Shown here: positions 1 to 6,246 of the stretch, piece by piece
Numbering within the stretch: position 1 is the first letter of the stretch
Layout: each line of letters starts with the position of its first letter
Source of the DNA: Actinomycetota bacterium
GTDB lineage: Bacteria; Actinomycetota; Acidimicrobiia; Acidimicrobiales; Microtrichaceae
Assembly: GCA_005777415.1 (NCBI GenBank)
Contig: SXMI01000069.1
Span: 1-13,898 of the forward strand
Direction: 5' to 3'
Length of the DNA stretch: 13,898 bases
Notes under the pieces: model-generated
Database searches by the model: none
What the model saw: the letters and a program-made list of their open reading frames with translations, nothing else
What the model was told of the DNA's origin: nothing
Translations under genes and position numbers: made by a program

Positions 1-120
1 GAGTCCGAGCAGCTGACCACCGGCGTGAACCCGGGCCTGATCCGGCTGTCGGTGGGCCTCGAGAACGTCGAGGACATCATCGACGACCTCGAGCAGGGCT
101 TCGCCGCCGCCCGTTCCTGA
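1..120 (+). CDS. metY: C-terminal end of a Cys/Met-metabolism PLP enzyme, probably O-acetylhomoserine sulfhydrylase (partial)
   Basis: Only the last 39 codons lie in the window, read in frame 1 to a TGA at 118-120. The peptide contains the C-terminal signature of the Cys/Met metabolism PLP-dependent family (GLIRLSVGLENVEDIIDDLE), in which the Arg before LSVG contacts the substrate carboxylate. The wording, with a preceding EQLTTGVNPG segment, is closest to O-acetylhomoserine aminocarboxypropyltransferase, which makes homocysteine from O-acetylhomoserine and sulfide in the cytoplasm. Cystathionine gamma-synthase, cystathionine gamma-lyase or MetZ would end very similarly, so the exact member is not settled by this fragment. 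The gene converges on the small minus-strand gene at 142-390 with a gap of 21 bases and no obvious terminator. The family assignment is firm and the specific product moderate. Confidence 0.75.
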   Translation, partial: ESEQLTTGVNPGLIRLSVGLENVEDIIDDLEQGFAAARS

Positions 121-141
121 CGGTTCGGTGGCCCTGACGGG

Positions 142-390
142 TCAGTGGTCGACGCGGATCGACGGGATGCCCAGTGCAACCGTCATGGTGGCGGGCATCC
201 CGATCAGGTCGATCGGGTCGCCCAACCAGGACGTCGAGCGCAGCATGAGCGTCTCGGCCTTGTGCGGTCCGGTCGTGACGGTCAGGTCCAGCGTGGTCCC
301 CGGGCCCGTCGACCCGTCGGCCGGCTCGGCGTCCTCGGCGTCGACGATGAACACGTCGTAGGTACCGTCGGGCAGCAGGGCGTCGTCCAC
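142..390 (-). CDS. Small hypothetical protein (82 aa)
   Basis: I do not recognise this protein. It is 82 residues, acidic, cytoplasmic by appearance (no signal peptide or membrane segment), and starts MDDALLPDGTYDVFIVDAED. The alternation of short hydrophobic runs (YDVFIV, LDLTVTT, ETLMLRS, ATMTVAL) with Gly and Asp turns suggests a small all-beta fold; that is inference from pattern only. The GTG start at 388-390 has no Shine-Dalgarno sequence but has a TAACCT hexamer ending 6 nt upstream, the same leaderless layout seen at other genes here. Its amino-acid composition is balanced, unlike the Arg/Pro-rich readings of the overlapping frames, which supports it as the real coding frame. It sits downstream of amt on the same strand but beyond a strong hairpin, so it is probably transcribed from its own promoter. 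Function unknown. Confidence 0.65.
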   Translation of the reverse strand: MDDALLPDGTYDVFIVDAEDAEPADGSTGPGTTLDLTVTTGPHKAETLMLRSTSWLGDPIDLIGMPATMTVALGIPSIRVDH

Positions 391-396
391 GGCCGC

Positions 397-402
397 AGGT
401 TA
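397..402 (-). promoter_or_regulatory. Candidate -10 element for the 82-aa gene (leaderless)
   Basis: On the minus strand the hexamer reads TAACCT, matching the TAnnnT pattern of actinobacterial -10 boxes. Six bases (391-396) separate it from the GTG start at 390, so transcription would begin at or within a base or two of the start codon. No clear -35 is visible. Confidence 0.45.
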
Positions 403-416
403 CGTTCCCGGACGCG

Positions 417-449
417 GGAGGACCCGCCCGGGGTCGGGGCGGGTCCTCC
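417..449 (-). terminator. Intrinsic-type hairpin after amt
   Basis: A perfect 13-bp stem is formed by GGAGGACCCGCCC (417-429) and GGGCGGGTCCTCC (437-449) around a 7-nt loop. It lies 26 bases beyond the amt stop codon and before the next minus-strand gene. No U-tract follows the stem on the minus strand, which is usual for high-GC actinobacterial terminators. The position makes it most likely the end of the amt transcript. Confidence 0.75.
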
Positions 450-475
450 GTTGTCACACCCAGGGGGATGGGCGA

Positions 476-2050
476 TCAGGTGCGGCCGGCAGCGACCTCC
501 TCCTGCTGGGCCTTGGGGAGCTGCTCGACGACGATGTCCTGCAGCGAGTAGGCGACGTCCCCGGGGTAGGCGGCGACGCCCATCTCCGGGTAGTCGAGGC
601 CGGCGAGCTCGTCCTCGACCGAGGAGCGGATCCCGCCCTTGGTCAGGGCGTTCTGGACCTTGAAGAAGCCGTAGGCGATGCCGAACATGACGGTCCAGAT
701 CACCAGCACACCGATCAGCTGGGCGATCAGCTGCTGGATCCCGAGCGCCGGGTCGTAGAGGATCCCGGTCACGCCGGTCTCCGCCGTGGCATCGGTCTCC
801 GTCACGTTCCACAGGGCGCCGTACTCACCGGTGGCGAAGATGCCGACGGCCAGGGCGCCGAAGGTGCCGCAGACGCCGTGGACCGCCACTGCGCCAACCG
901 GGTCGTCCAGGCCCCGCTTCTCCACGAAGAACACCGCCTCGACCACGAGGACACCGGCGATCAGGCCGATCACCGCTGCGGCCCACGGGTCGATGAACGC
1001 ACATGGTGCAGTGACGGCGACGAGGCCGGCCAGCATGCCGTTGGCGATCATGCCGGGGTCCGGCTTGCCCGTCCGCTTCATGATCCAGAACATCGATGCG
1101 ACCAACCCCACGGCCCCGGCGATGCCCGTGTTGACCGCAGCCACGGTGAAGCGGACGTCGGTGGCGGCGAAGGTCGAGGCGGCGTTGAAGCCGAACCAGC
1201 CGAAGAGCAGGATGAATGCGCCGAGCAGGGCCATCGGGATGTTGTGCCCGGGCAGGGCCCGGGCCTTGCCGTCCTTGCCGTACTTGCCGATCCGGGGACC
1301 GAGGACCATGGCACCGGCCAGCGCAGCGGCTCCACCGACGGCGTGCACGATGCCCGATCCGGCGAAGTCGACGTATCCGAACCCGAGTCCGACGTTGTTG
1401 CCGAGCTGGCTCAGCCAGCCCCCGCCCCAGGTCCAGGCGCCGAACAGCGGGTAGTAGATCGCTCCGCAGAACAGGCCCCACCACATGAAGCTCGTGAACT
1501 TCCAGCGTTCGGCCATGGAGCCGGTCGGGATGGTCGCCGTGGTGTCCATGAAGGCCACCATGTAGAGGAAGAACGCGGCCACGGCGGGCAGCAGCACGTC
1601 GGGGATGTTGTTGAGCGCCACGGCGTCGGCGGAGAACCAGAGGAAGTTCCAGTCGCCGAACCCGATCAGCTTGCCCCCGAGCGCCTCGTCGAAGCCGAAG
1701 TACCCGGCGTAGCTGTAGCCGCCGAACATCAGCGAGAAGCCGATCACGAAGAAGCCAACGAAGCCCAGACCGAAGATGGCCAGGTTGGTCGTGACCACGT
1801 GGGCAGCGTGCTTGGCCCGGCAGAACCCGGTCTCCACCATGGCGAACCCGGCCTGCATGAAGATCACCAGCGCCGCACCGACGACGATCCACATCAGGTT
1901 CAGGCCGAACCCGTCTCCGCCCACCGGCACGGCGGCCGCCGGGTCGAACGTGGGGACGTCGTCCTGGGCGAGAGCCACGGCCGGTGTCGACAACACCGCC
2001 CCTGCGACGAGCAGGCCAGCGAGCAGCTGGGCCTTGCGTGTTCTGAGCAC
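476..2050 (-). CDS. amt: Ammonium transporter, Amt family
   Basis: A 524-aa ammonium channel of the inner membrane, taking up NH4+/NH3 at low external ammonium. Family marks, in order: an N-terminal signal peptide (residues 1-28, ending VALA before QDD), the first core helix with GFAMVETGF (about 68-76), the first twin His in GSGIVHAVGG (H236), the GWFGFN segment (about 284-289), a second twin His in VGAVAVHGVCG (H391), and about eleven membrane spans. The cytoplasmic tail has the usual EDELAGLDYPEMG stretch (about 479-491) followed by an extra acidic tail of roughly 30 residues. The GTG start at 2048-2050 is chosen because a perfect AGGAGG lies 8 nt upstream and the signal peptide begins there; an upstream ATG at 2126-2128 would add 26 implausible residues. 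No glnB/glnK neighbour is present. The hairpin at 417-449 suggests it is monocistronic. Confidence 0.96.
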   Translation of the reverse strand: MLRTRKAQLLAGLLVAGAVLSTPAVALAQDDVPTFDPAAAVPVGGDGFGLNLMWIVVGAALVIFMQAGFAMVETGFCRAKHAAHVVTTNLAIFGLGFVGFFVIGFSLMFGGYSYAGYFGFDEALGGKLIGFGDWNFLWFSADAVALNNIPDVLLPAVAAFFLYMVAFMDTTATIPTGSMAERWKFTSFMWWGLFCGAIYYPLFGAWTWGGGWLSQLGNNVGLGFGYVDFAGSGIVHAVGGAAALAGAMVLGPRIGKYGKDGKARALPGHNIPMALLGAFILLFGWFGFNAASTFAATDVRFTVAAVNTGIAGAVGLVASMFWIMKRTGKPDPGMIANGMLAGLVAVTAPCAFIDPWAAAVIGLIAGVLVVEAVFFVEKRGLDDPVGAVAVHGVCGTFGALAVGIFATGEYGALWNVTETDATAETGVTGILYDPALGIQQLIAQLIGVLVIWTVMFGIAYGFFKVQNALTKGGIRSSVEDELAGLDYPEMGVAAYPGDVAYSLQDIVVEQLPKAQQEEVAAGRT

Positions 2051-2058
2051 GAAGGTGA

Positions 2059-2064
2059 CCTCCT
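2059..2064 (-). promoter_or_regulatory. Ribosome binding site of amt
   Basis: The minus strand reads AGGAGG, 8 nt before the GTG at 2050. It fixes the amt start inside a longer open frame, and is the strongest Shine-Dalgarno sequence in the window, where many genes have none. Confidence 0.85.
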
Positions 2065-2152
2065 GGTTGTGCGATCCGACGGATCGGCCCGTGGCCGCAC
2101 GGAAGTGGTGCGACCGTCCCGGCGGCACAGGTGGCGCCTCCGGGATGGCGGC

Positions 2153-2158
2153 AACGTA
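2153..2158 (-). promoter_or_regulatory. Possible -10 element of amt
   Basis: The minus strand reads TACGTT, a weak TAnnnT match just downstream of the GlnR-like box. It would give an untranslated leader of about 95 nt. No convincing -35 lies 16-18 bp upstream, where the regulator box sits instead. This is tentative. Confidence 0.25.
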
Positions 2159-2168
2159 CGGAGGTCGT

Positions 2169-2184
2169 GTTTCGGTTCTGTTTC
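2169..2184 (-). promoter_or_regulatory. GlnR-like box upstream of amt
   Basis: On the minus strand this reads GAAAC-AGAACC-GAAAC: two identical pentamers 6 nt apart, one helical turn (11 bp) between starts. It satisfies the AC-n9-AC core of the actinobacterial nitrogen regulator GlnR, whose best-known targets include amt genes. The first half-site is GAAAC and not the commoner GTnAC. It lies about 120 bp upstream of the amt start, in the divergent region shared with modA. The sequence pattern is seen directly; binding by GlnR is inferred from the family and the target gene. Confidence 0.5.
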
Positions 2185-2234
2185 CTTGCGTGCAACCGGT
2201 CGTGAACGCTGCGGCCGCCCGCCGACGGCCGACC

Positions 2235-2240
2235 TAGTCT
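2235..2240 (+). promoter_or_regulatory. Candidate -10 element for modA (leaderless)
   Basis: TAGTCT matches TAnnnT and ends 7 nt before the GTG at 2248, so the mRNA would start at the start codon. No Shine-Dalgarno sequence is present in those 7 bases or just before. No clear -35 is visible. Confidence 0.5.
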
Positions 2241-2247
2241 CGGCCCG

Positions 2248-3027
2248 GTGGTCGGATCGGTCGCACGCATCGCACGGGTGGTGATGCTGGTCGGGTCGGT
2301 GCTGCTCGTCGGGTCGGTGGCCGCCTGCGCCGGGCCGACGGACGGGTCCGACGCCTCCCGCACGCTCGTCGTCTCCGCCGCTGCGTCGCTGGCCGAGCCG
2401 TTCGGAGGGCTGGCCGCGGATCTCGAGGCGCAGCGACCCGGACTCGACGTGCAGGTCAACCTGGGGTCCAGCGCAACGCTCGCCGCCCAGATCGTGGACG
2501 GTGCCCCCGCGGGCGTGTTCGCGTCGGCCGCGGAGGCCCCGATGGACCGCGTGGCGGAACGGGCGGTCGACCCCCGTCCGTTCGCCACCGACGACCTGGT
2601 CCTGGCGGTACCGGCCGGCAACCCGGGTCGCGTTGCGGTGACCGCCGACCTGGTTCGACCGGAGCTCCGCATCGGCCTGTGCGCGACCGGGGTGCCCTGC
2701 GGCGACTACGCACGGAACGCGCTGCAGGACGCAGGGGTCACGCCGTCGGTGGACACCGAGGAGCCCGACGCCGGTTCCCTGCTGGCCAAGGTGCGCCTCG
2801 GCGAGCTCGACGTCGCCGTGCTCTACCGCACCCAGGTCCGCTCGGCCGGTCCGGAGGTGGAGCTGGTCGAGCTGTCGCCGTCCTCGGACATCCGGGCCGT
2901 GTACCTGATCGCCACCCTCCGATCGCCCGACGGCTCGCCGCCGTCGGACGACGCCCGGGCCTTCGTGGACCTGGTCCTCGGCCCCGGGTCGGCGACGCTC
3001 CGGGACGCCGGGTACGGGGCTCCGTGA
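2248..3027 (+). CDS. modA: Molybdate ABC transporter substrate-binding lipoprotein
   Basis: A 259-aa periplasmic-type binding protein that captures molybdate (or tungstate) outside the membrane and delivers it to ModB. The N-terminus has Arg residues, a hydrophobic stretch and a lipobox VAAC with the lipidated Cys at 27, so it should be membrane-anchored. Family motifs follow in order: VVSAAASLAEPF near residue 42, with the Ser that contacts the oxyanion; GSSATLAAQI near 72, with the second Ser; GAPAGVFASA, where most relatives have GAPADVF; CATGVPCGDYAR near 149; and AVLYRTQV, carrying the expected Tyr. GTG is taken as the start because the signal peptide begins there and a -10-like hexamer lies 7 nt upstream. 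The stop overlaps the modB start by 4 bases (GTGA), indicating translational coupling. Tungstate specificity cannot be excluded. Confidence 0.92.
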   Translation: MVGSVARIARVVMLVGSVLLVGSVAACAGPTDGSDASRTLVVSAAASLAEPFGGLAADLEAQRPGLDVQVNLGSSATLAAQIVDGAPAGVFASAAEAPMDRVAERAVDPRPFATDDLVLAVPAGNPGRVAVTADLVRPELRIGLCATGVPCGDYARNALQDAGVTPSVDTEEPDAGSLLAKVRLGELDVAVLYRTQVRSAGPEVELVELSPSSDIRAVYLIATLRSPDGSPPSDDARAFVDLVLGPGSATLRDAGYGAP

Positions 3028-3821
3028 GCGGGCCGTCGGGCGGTCGGCCGCCCCTCCTCGTCGCCGTCGGGCTGCTGGGGGCCGCGGTCCTCGTCCTCCC
3101 GGTCGTGGCGCTGCTGGTCCGGGTCCCGTGGTCCGACGTCGGCACCGTCCTGGGATCGACCACCGCACGCGAGGCGCTCGCGCTGTCGCTCGGGACCTCG
3201 CTCGCCGCCACCGCGGTCAGCGTCCTGCTCGGCGTCCCGCTGGCCTGGCTGCTCGCCTCCGGCACGGGGCGACCGGCGGCCATCGGCCGGGCCGTCGTGC
3301 TCCTCCCGATCGTGTTGCCGCCCGTCGTCGGCGGCGTCGCCCTGCTCGCGGCGTTCGGGCGGAGCGGCGTGCTGGGCGCCCCGCTCGAGGGGGTGGGTGT
3401 GGTCCTGCCGTTCTCCACGGCGGGTGTCGTGCTCGCCCAGGTGTTCGTCGCCATGCCGTTCCTGGTGGTCACCGTCGAGGCGGCGCTCCGGGAGCTGGAC
3501 GGACCCCGGCTCGATGCCGCGGCCACCCTGGGCGCCGACGGGTGGCGGGCCTTCCGGCAGGTCACCCTGCCGGCCGCCGCACCGGCGGTCCTGGCCGGCG
3601 CCGCCCTGGCCTGGGCCCGGGCCCTGGGTGAGTTCGGGGCCACGATCACCTTCGCCGGCAACCTGCCCGGTCGGACCCAGACCCTGCCGCTGGCCGTCTA
3701 CCTGGGCGCCCAGACCGAACCGGGCACGGCCTTGGTGCTCAGCGCCGTGCTGGTCGTGGTGTCGCTGGCCGTGCTGGTGGCCCTGCGGGGGCGCTGGCTC
3801 CCGGGGGTGCTCCGACGCTGA
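3024..3821 (+). CDS. modB: Molybdate ABC transporter permease
   Basis: A 265-aa inner-membrane permease of the ModB/CysT type that forms the molybdate channel with an ATPase partner. About five or six hydrophobic spans are visible, the first at roughly 10-33. The cytoplasmic EAA loop is clear (about 152-185: EAALRELDGPRLDAAATLGA, then VTLP), which docks to the ModC ATPase. The family signature GEFGATITFAGNLPGRTQTL is at about 202-221. The start is the GTG at 3024, overlapping the modA stop in GTGA; the open frame extends further upstream but only in a frame overlapped by modA. No modC follows: the next gene is on the opposite strand and its stop codon abuts this one (TGATCA at 3819-3824). The partner ATPase must be encoded elsewhere or shared. 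Confidence 0.93.
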   Translation: MSGPSGGRPPLLVAVGLLGAAVLVLPVVALLVRVPWSDVGTVLGSTTAREALALSLGTSLAATAVSVLLGVPLAWLLASGTGRPAAIGRAVVLLPIVLPPVVGGVALLAAFGRSGVLGAPLEGVGVVLPFSTAGVVLAQVFVAMPFLVVTVEAALRELDGPRLDAAATLGADGWRAFRQVTLPAAAPAVLAGAALAWARALGEFGATITFAGNLPGRTQTLPLAVYLGAQTEPGTALVLSAVLVVVSLAVLVALRGRWLPGVLRR

Positions 3822-4949
3822 TCAGAGCACCCGCTCGAGCACGTGGTCGACGCACCGGGTGAGCGCGGCGACGTCCTCGGGGTCGATTGCCGGGAACAGG
3901 GCGACGCGCAGCTGGTTGCGCCCGAGCTTGCGGTAGGGCTCCACGTCCAGGATCCCGTTGTCCCGCAGGATCGCCGCCAGGATGGCGGCGTCGACGGTCT
4001 CGTCGAAGTCGATGGTGGCCACGACGTGCGAGCGCAGGTCGGGGTCGGTGACGAACGGCCGGGCGTGGGCGTGGCCGTCGGCCCATCCGTAGACCGCGGC
4101 GGCCGATGCGTCGCAGCGTCCGGCGGCGAACTCGAGGCCGCCGTGCTCGAGGACCCAGTTCACCTGCTCGACCGCCAGGAACAGGGTGGCGAGCGACGGC
4201 GTGTTGTAGGTCTGGTCCTTGCGCGAGTTGTCGAGTGCGATCTGCAGGTCCAGGAACGCCGGCACCCACCGCTCCGATGCGGTGAGCCGGCCGATCCGCT
4301 CGATCGCGGCCGGGGAGCACGCGGCGATCCACAGGCCGCCGTCCGAGGCGAAGCACTTCTGGGGGGCGAAGTAGTAGGCGTCGCACTCGCCCACGTCGAC
4401 GCGCAACCCGCCGGCGGCCGAGGTGGCGTCCACCAGCACCAGCGCGTCGCCGCTGCCGTCCGGACGTTGCGGGGTCACCGCCACGCCGGTCGAGGTCTCG
4501 TTGTGGGTCAGGCAGTAGGCGTCGATCCCCTCGACCGCCTCGGCGACCGGCGCCCCGCCCGGATCCGCGCTCCGCACGTCGGGATCGGCGAGGAACGGGG
4601 CCTCGGCCGCCGCGGTGGCGAACTTGGTGGAGAACTCGCCGAAGGTGAGGTGCTGGCTGCGCTCCTCGATGAGGCAGAGCGTGGCGGCGTCCCAGAAGGC
4701 CGTCGTGCCGCCGTTGCCGAGCAGGACCTCGTAGCCGTCGGGCAGCGAGAACAACTCGGCGAGTCCGTTGCGGAGCTCGCCCACCTTGAACTGCACGGCG
4801 GCCTGGCGGTGGCTCGTCCCCAGGAAGTGGCCGGCGGACCCGCTGAGCATCTCGACGGCGTCGGGACGGACCTTGGAGGGGCCGCAGCCGAACCGGCCGT
4901 CGTGGGGGAGCAGGTCGTCGGGGATGGCGATGTCGGGGATCTCGATCAC
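3822..4949 (-). CDS. serC: Phosphoserine aminotransferase
   Basis: A 375-aa cytoplasmic PLP enzyme, the second step of serine synthesis: 3-phosphohydroxypyruvate plus glutamate gives phosphoserine and 2-oxoglutarate. It belongs to the actinobacterial-type SerC group: DGRFGCGPSKVRP (17-29), GTSHRQ (44-49), LFSLPDGYEVLLGNGGT (66-82), THNETSTGVAV (148-158), and the PLP-binding Lys198 in YFAPQKCFASDGGLW. The C-terminal DVEPYRKLGRNQLRVALFPA (335-354) is the family end. Length matches mycobacterial SerC closely. The GTG at 4947-4949 is chosen because the conserved region begins soon after it and a -10-like hexamer sits 6 nt upstream; the frame is open further upstream but shows no homology-like sequence. 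It is divergent from the aminotransferase at 5035. serA lies about 4.4 kb away and no serB is present. Confidence 0.95.
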   Translation of the reverse strand: MIEIPDIAIPDDLLPHDGRFGCGPSKVRPDAVEMLSGSAGHFLGTSHRQAAVQFKVGELRNGLAELFSLPDGYEVLLGNGGTTAFWDAATLCLIEERSQHLTFGEFSTKFATAAAEAPFLADPDVRSADPGGAPVAEAVEGIDAYCLTHNETSTGVAVTPQRPDGSGDALVLVDATSAAGGLRVDVGECDAYYFAPQKCFASDGGLWIAACSPAAIERIGRLTASERWVPAFLDLQIALDNSRKDQTYNTPSLATLFLAVEQVNWVLEHGGLEFAAGRCDASAAAVYGWADGHAHARPFVTDPDLRSHVVATIDFDETVDAAILAAILRDNGILDVEPYRKLGRNQLRVALFPAIDPEDVAALTRCVDHVLERVL

Positions 4950-4955
4950 CCGGAC

Positions 4956-4961
4956 AGTGTG
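4956..4961 (-). promoter_or_regulatory. Candidate -10 element for serC (leaderless)
   Basis: The minus strand reads CACACT, an imperfect -10 (C for the first T, last T conserved), ending 6 nt before the GTG at 4949. There is no Shine-Dalgarno sequence, so the transcript is probably leaderless. Weaker than the other examples here. Confidence 0.35.
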
Positions 4962-4987
4962 TCGCACGCGGCGGGGCCGCCACGCCG

Positions 4988-5001
4988 CCGAACCCGTTCG
5001 G
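4988..5001. repeat. 14-bp inverted repeat between serC and the aminotransferase gene
   Basis: CCGAAC-CC-GTTCGG is a perfect 6-bp inverted repeat with a 2-bp centre. It sits almost exactly in the middle of the 85-bp divergent intergenic region (4950-5034), upstream of both candidate -10 elements. A loop of two bases makes a hairpin unlikely, so a dimeric regulator's operator is the better reading. In such GC-rich DNA a chance palindrome of this size is possible. Confidence 0.35.
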
Positions 5002-5021
5002 GCCGCCGGTCGGTCCACCGC

Positions 5022-5027
5022 TAGGTT
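5022..5027 (+). promoter_or_regulatory. Candidate -10 element for the aminotransferase gene (leaderless)
   Basis: TAGGTT matches TAnnnT and ends 7 nt before the ATG at 5035. The intervening TCGGTCC has no ribosome binding sequence. The geometry is identical to that at modA. Confidence 0.5.
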
Positions 5028-5034
5028 TCGGTCC

Positions 5035-6246
5035 ATGAGCAGTCCGCCCCGGAGCAACCGGATCGCCCGCCGCATCGCGGCCATCACCCCCTCGGCCACC
5101 CTGGCGGTGGACGCCAAGGCCAAGGCGCTGGTGGCCGCCGGCCGGCCCGTGATCGGATTCGGTGCGGGCGAGCCCGACTTCCCGACCCCGCCCGCGATCG
5201 TGGCCGCCGCCGAGGCGGCCTGCGCCGATCCGGCCAACCACCGGTACTCGCCGACGCCGGGCCTGCCGGTGCTCCGGGAGGCGATCGCCGCCAAGACGCT
5301 GCGGGACTCCGGTGTGGAGGTCGACCCCGGCCGGGTGGTCGTCACCAACGGCGGCAAGCAGGCCGTCTACGAGGCCATCCTGGCGGTCGTCGACGAGGGC
5401 GACGAGGTGCTCCTGCCGGCGCCCTACTGGACCACGTACCCCGAGCCGATCGCCCTGGCCGGCGGCACGTCCGTCGTGCTGCCGACCGACGAGTCGACCG
5501 GCTTCCGGGTCACGGTCGAGCAGCTCGAGGAGGCCTGGACGCCGCGCACGAAGGCGCTGATCTTCGTCTCGCCGTCCAACCCGACGGGTGCGGTGTACCC
5601 CCGCGACGAGATCGAGGCGATCGGCCGCTGGGCGCTGGAGCGGGACGTCGTGGTGCTCACCGACGAGATCTACGAGCACCTCGTCTACGGCCGGGCCGAG
5701 TTCCACTCGATTCTGGAGGTCGTGCCCGAGCTCGCCGACTCCTGCGTGGTCCTCAACGGCGTCGCCAAGACTTTCGCCATGACCGGCTGGCGCGTCGGGT
5801 GGTTGTTTGGTCCCGCCGACGTGACCGCCGCCGTCACCAACCTGCAGAGCCACCTCACCTCGAACGTCGCCAACGTGGCCCAGCGGGCCGCCCTGGCGGC
5901 GGTGTCCGGTCCGTTGGACGCCGTCGAGGAGATGCGCTCGGCCTTCGACCGCCGCCGCCGCACCATGCACGCGCTCCTCTCCGACATCGACGGCGTGACC
6001 TGTCAGGAGCCGGAGGGCGCCTTCTACGCCTTCCCGAACCTGACCGGCCTCCTGGGGCGCGACCTGGGGGGTGCCACGGCGGGCTCCACGCTGGAGCTGG
6101 CGGACCTGGTGCTGGAGCAGGCGAACGTGGCGTTCGTCCCCGGCGAGGCGTTCGGCGCCCCGGGGTACGGCCGGTTCTCCTACGCCCTCGGTGACGCCGA
6201 CCTGGAGGAGGGGCTGGCGCGGATCCAGCGACTGGTCCAGGGGTGA
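5035..6246 (+). CDS. aspC: Class I/II PLP-dependent aminotransferase, aspartate aminotransferase type
   Basis: A 403-aa cytoplasmic fold-type I aminotransferase of the Ib (AspB-like) subgroup, interconverting aspartate and 2-oxoglutarate with oxaloacetate and glutamate. Landmarks: GFGAGEPDFPTP (41-52) for the substrate loop, HRYSPTPGLPVLREAIA (69-85), the PLP-phosphate region GGKQAVYEA (106-114), SPSNPTG (179-185) with Asn182, VLTDEIYEHLVY (207-218) with Asp210 and Tyr213, the Schiff-base Lys245 in NGVAKTFAMTGWRVGW, and carboxylate-binding Arg380 in GRFSYALG. The ATG at 5035 is supported by the -10-like hexamer 7 nt upstream and by family length. The stop overlaps the GTG of the peptidase gene by 4 bases. 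Relatives acting on prephenate or other acceptors share these motifs, so strict aspartate specificity is inferred. Confidence 0.88.
   Translation: MSSPPRSNRIARRIAAITPSATLAVDAKAKALVAAGRPVIGFGAGEPDFPTPPAIVAAAEAACADPANHRYSPTPGLPVLREAIAAKTLRDSGVEVDPGRVVVTNGGKQAVYEAILAVVDEGDEVLLPAPYWTTYPEPIALAGGTSVVLPTDESTGFRVTVEQLEEAWTPRTKALIFVSPSNPTGAVYPRDEIEAIGRWALERDVVVLTDEIYEHLVYGRAEFHSILEVVPELADSCVVLNGVAKTFAMTGWRVGWLFGPADVTAAVTNLQSHLTSNVANVAQRAALAAVSGPLDAVEEMRSAFDRRRRTMHALLSDIDGVTCQEPEGAFYAFPNLTGLLGRDLGGATAGSTLELADLVLEQANVAFVPGEAFGAPGYGRFSYALGDADLEEGLARIQRLVQG

Noticed and set aside
2051..2128. Upstream ATG extending amt by 26 residues
   Set aside because: The added residues are polar and precede a clear signal peptide, and a perfect AGGAGG sits at the right distance from the GTG at 2050.
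825..2672. Long minus-strand open frame across amt and modA
   Set aside because: It is a different frame of amt, Arg- and His-rich and without domains; amt in its own frame shows all the transporter motifs.
4950..5357. N-terminal extension of the serC frame
   Set aside because: The frame stays open but runs antisense through the aminotransferase gene, whose coding sequence is unambiguous; SerC proteins of this group start near the chosen GTG.
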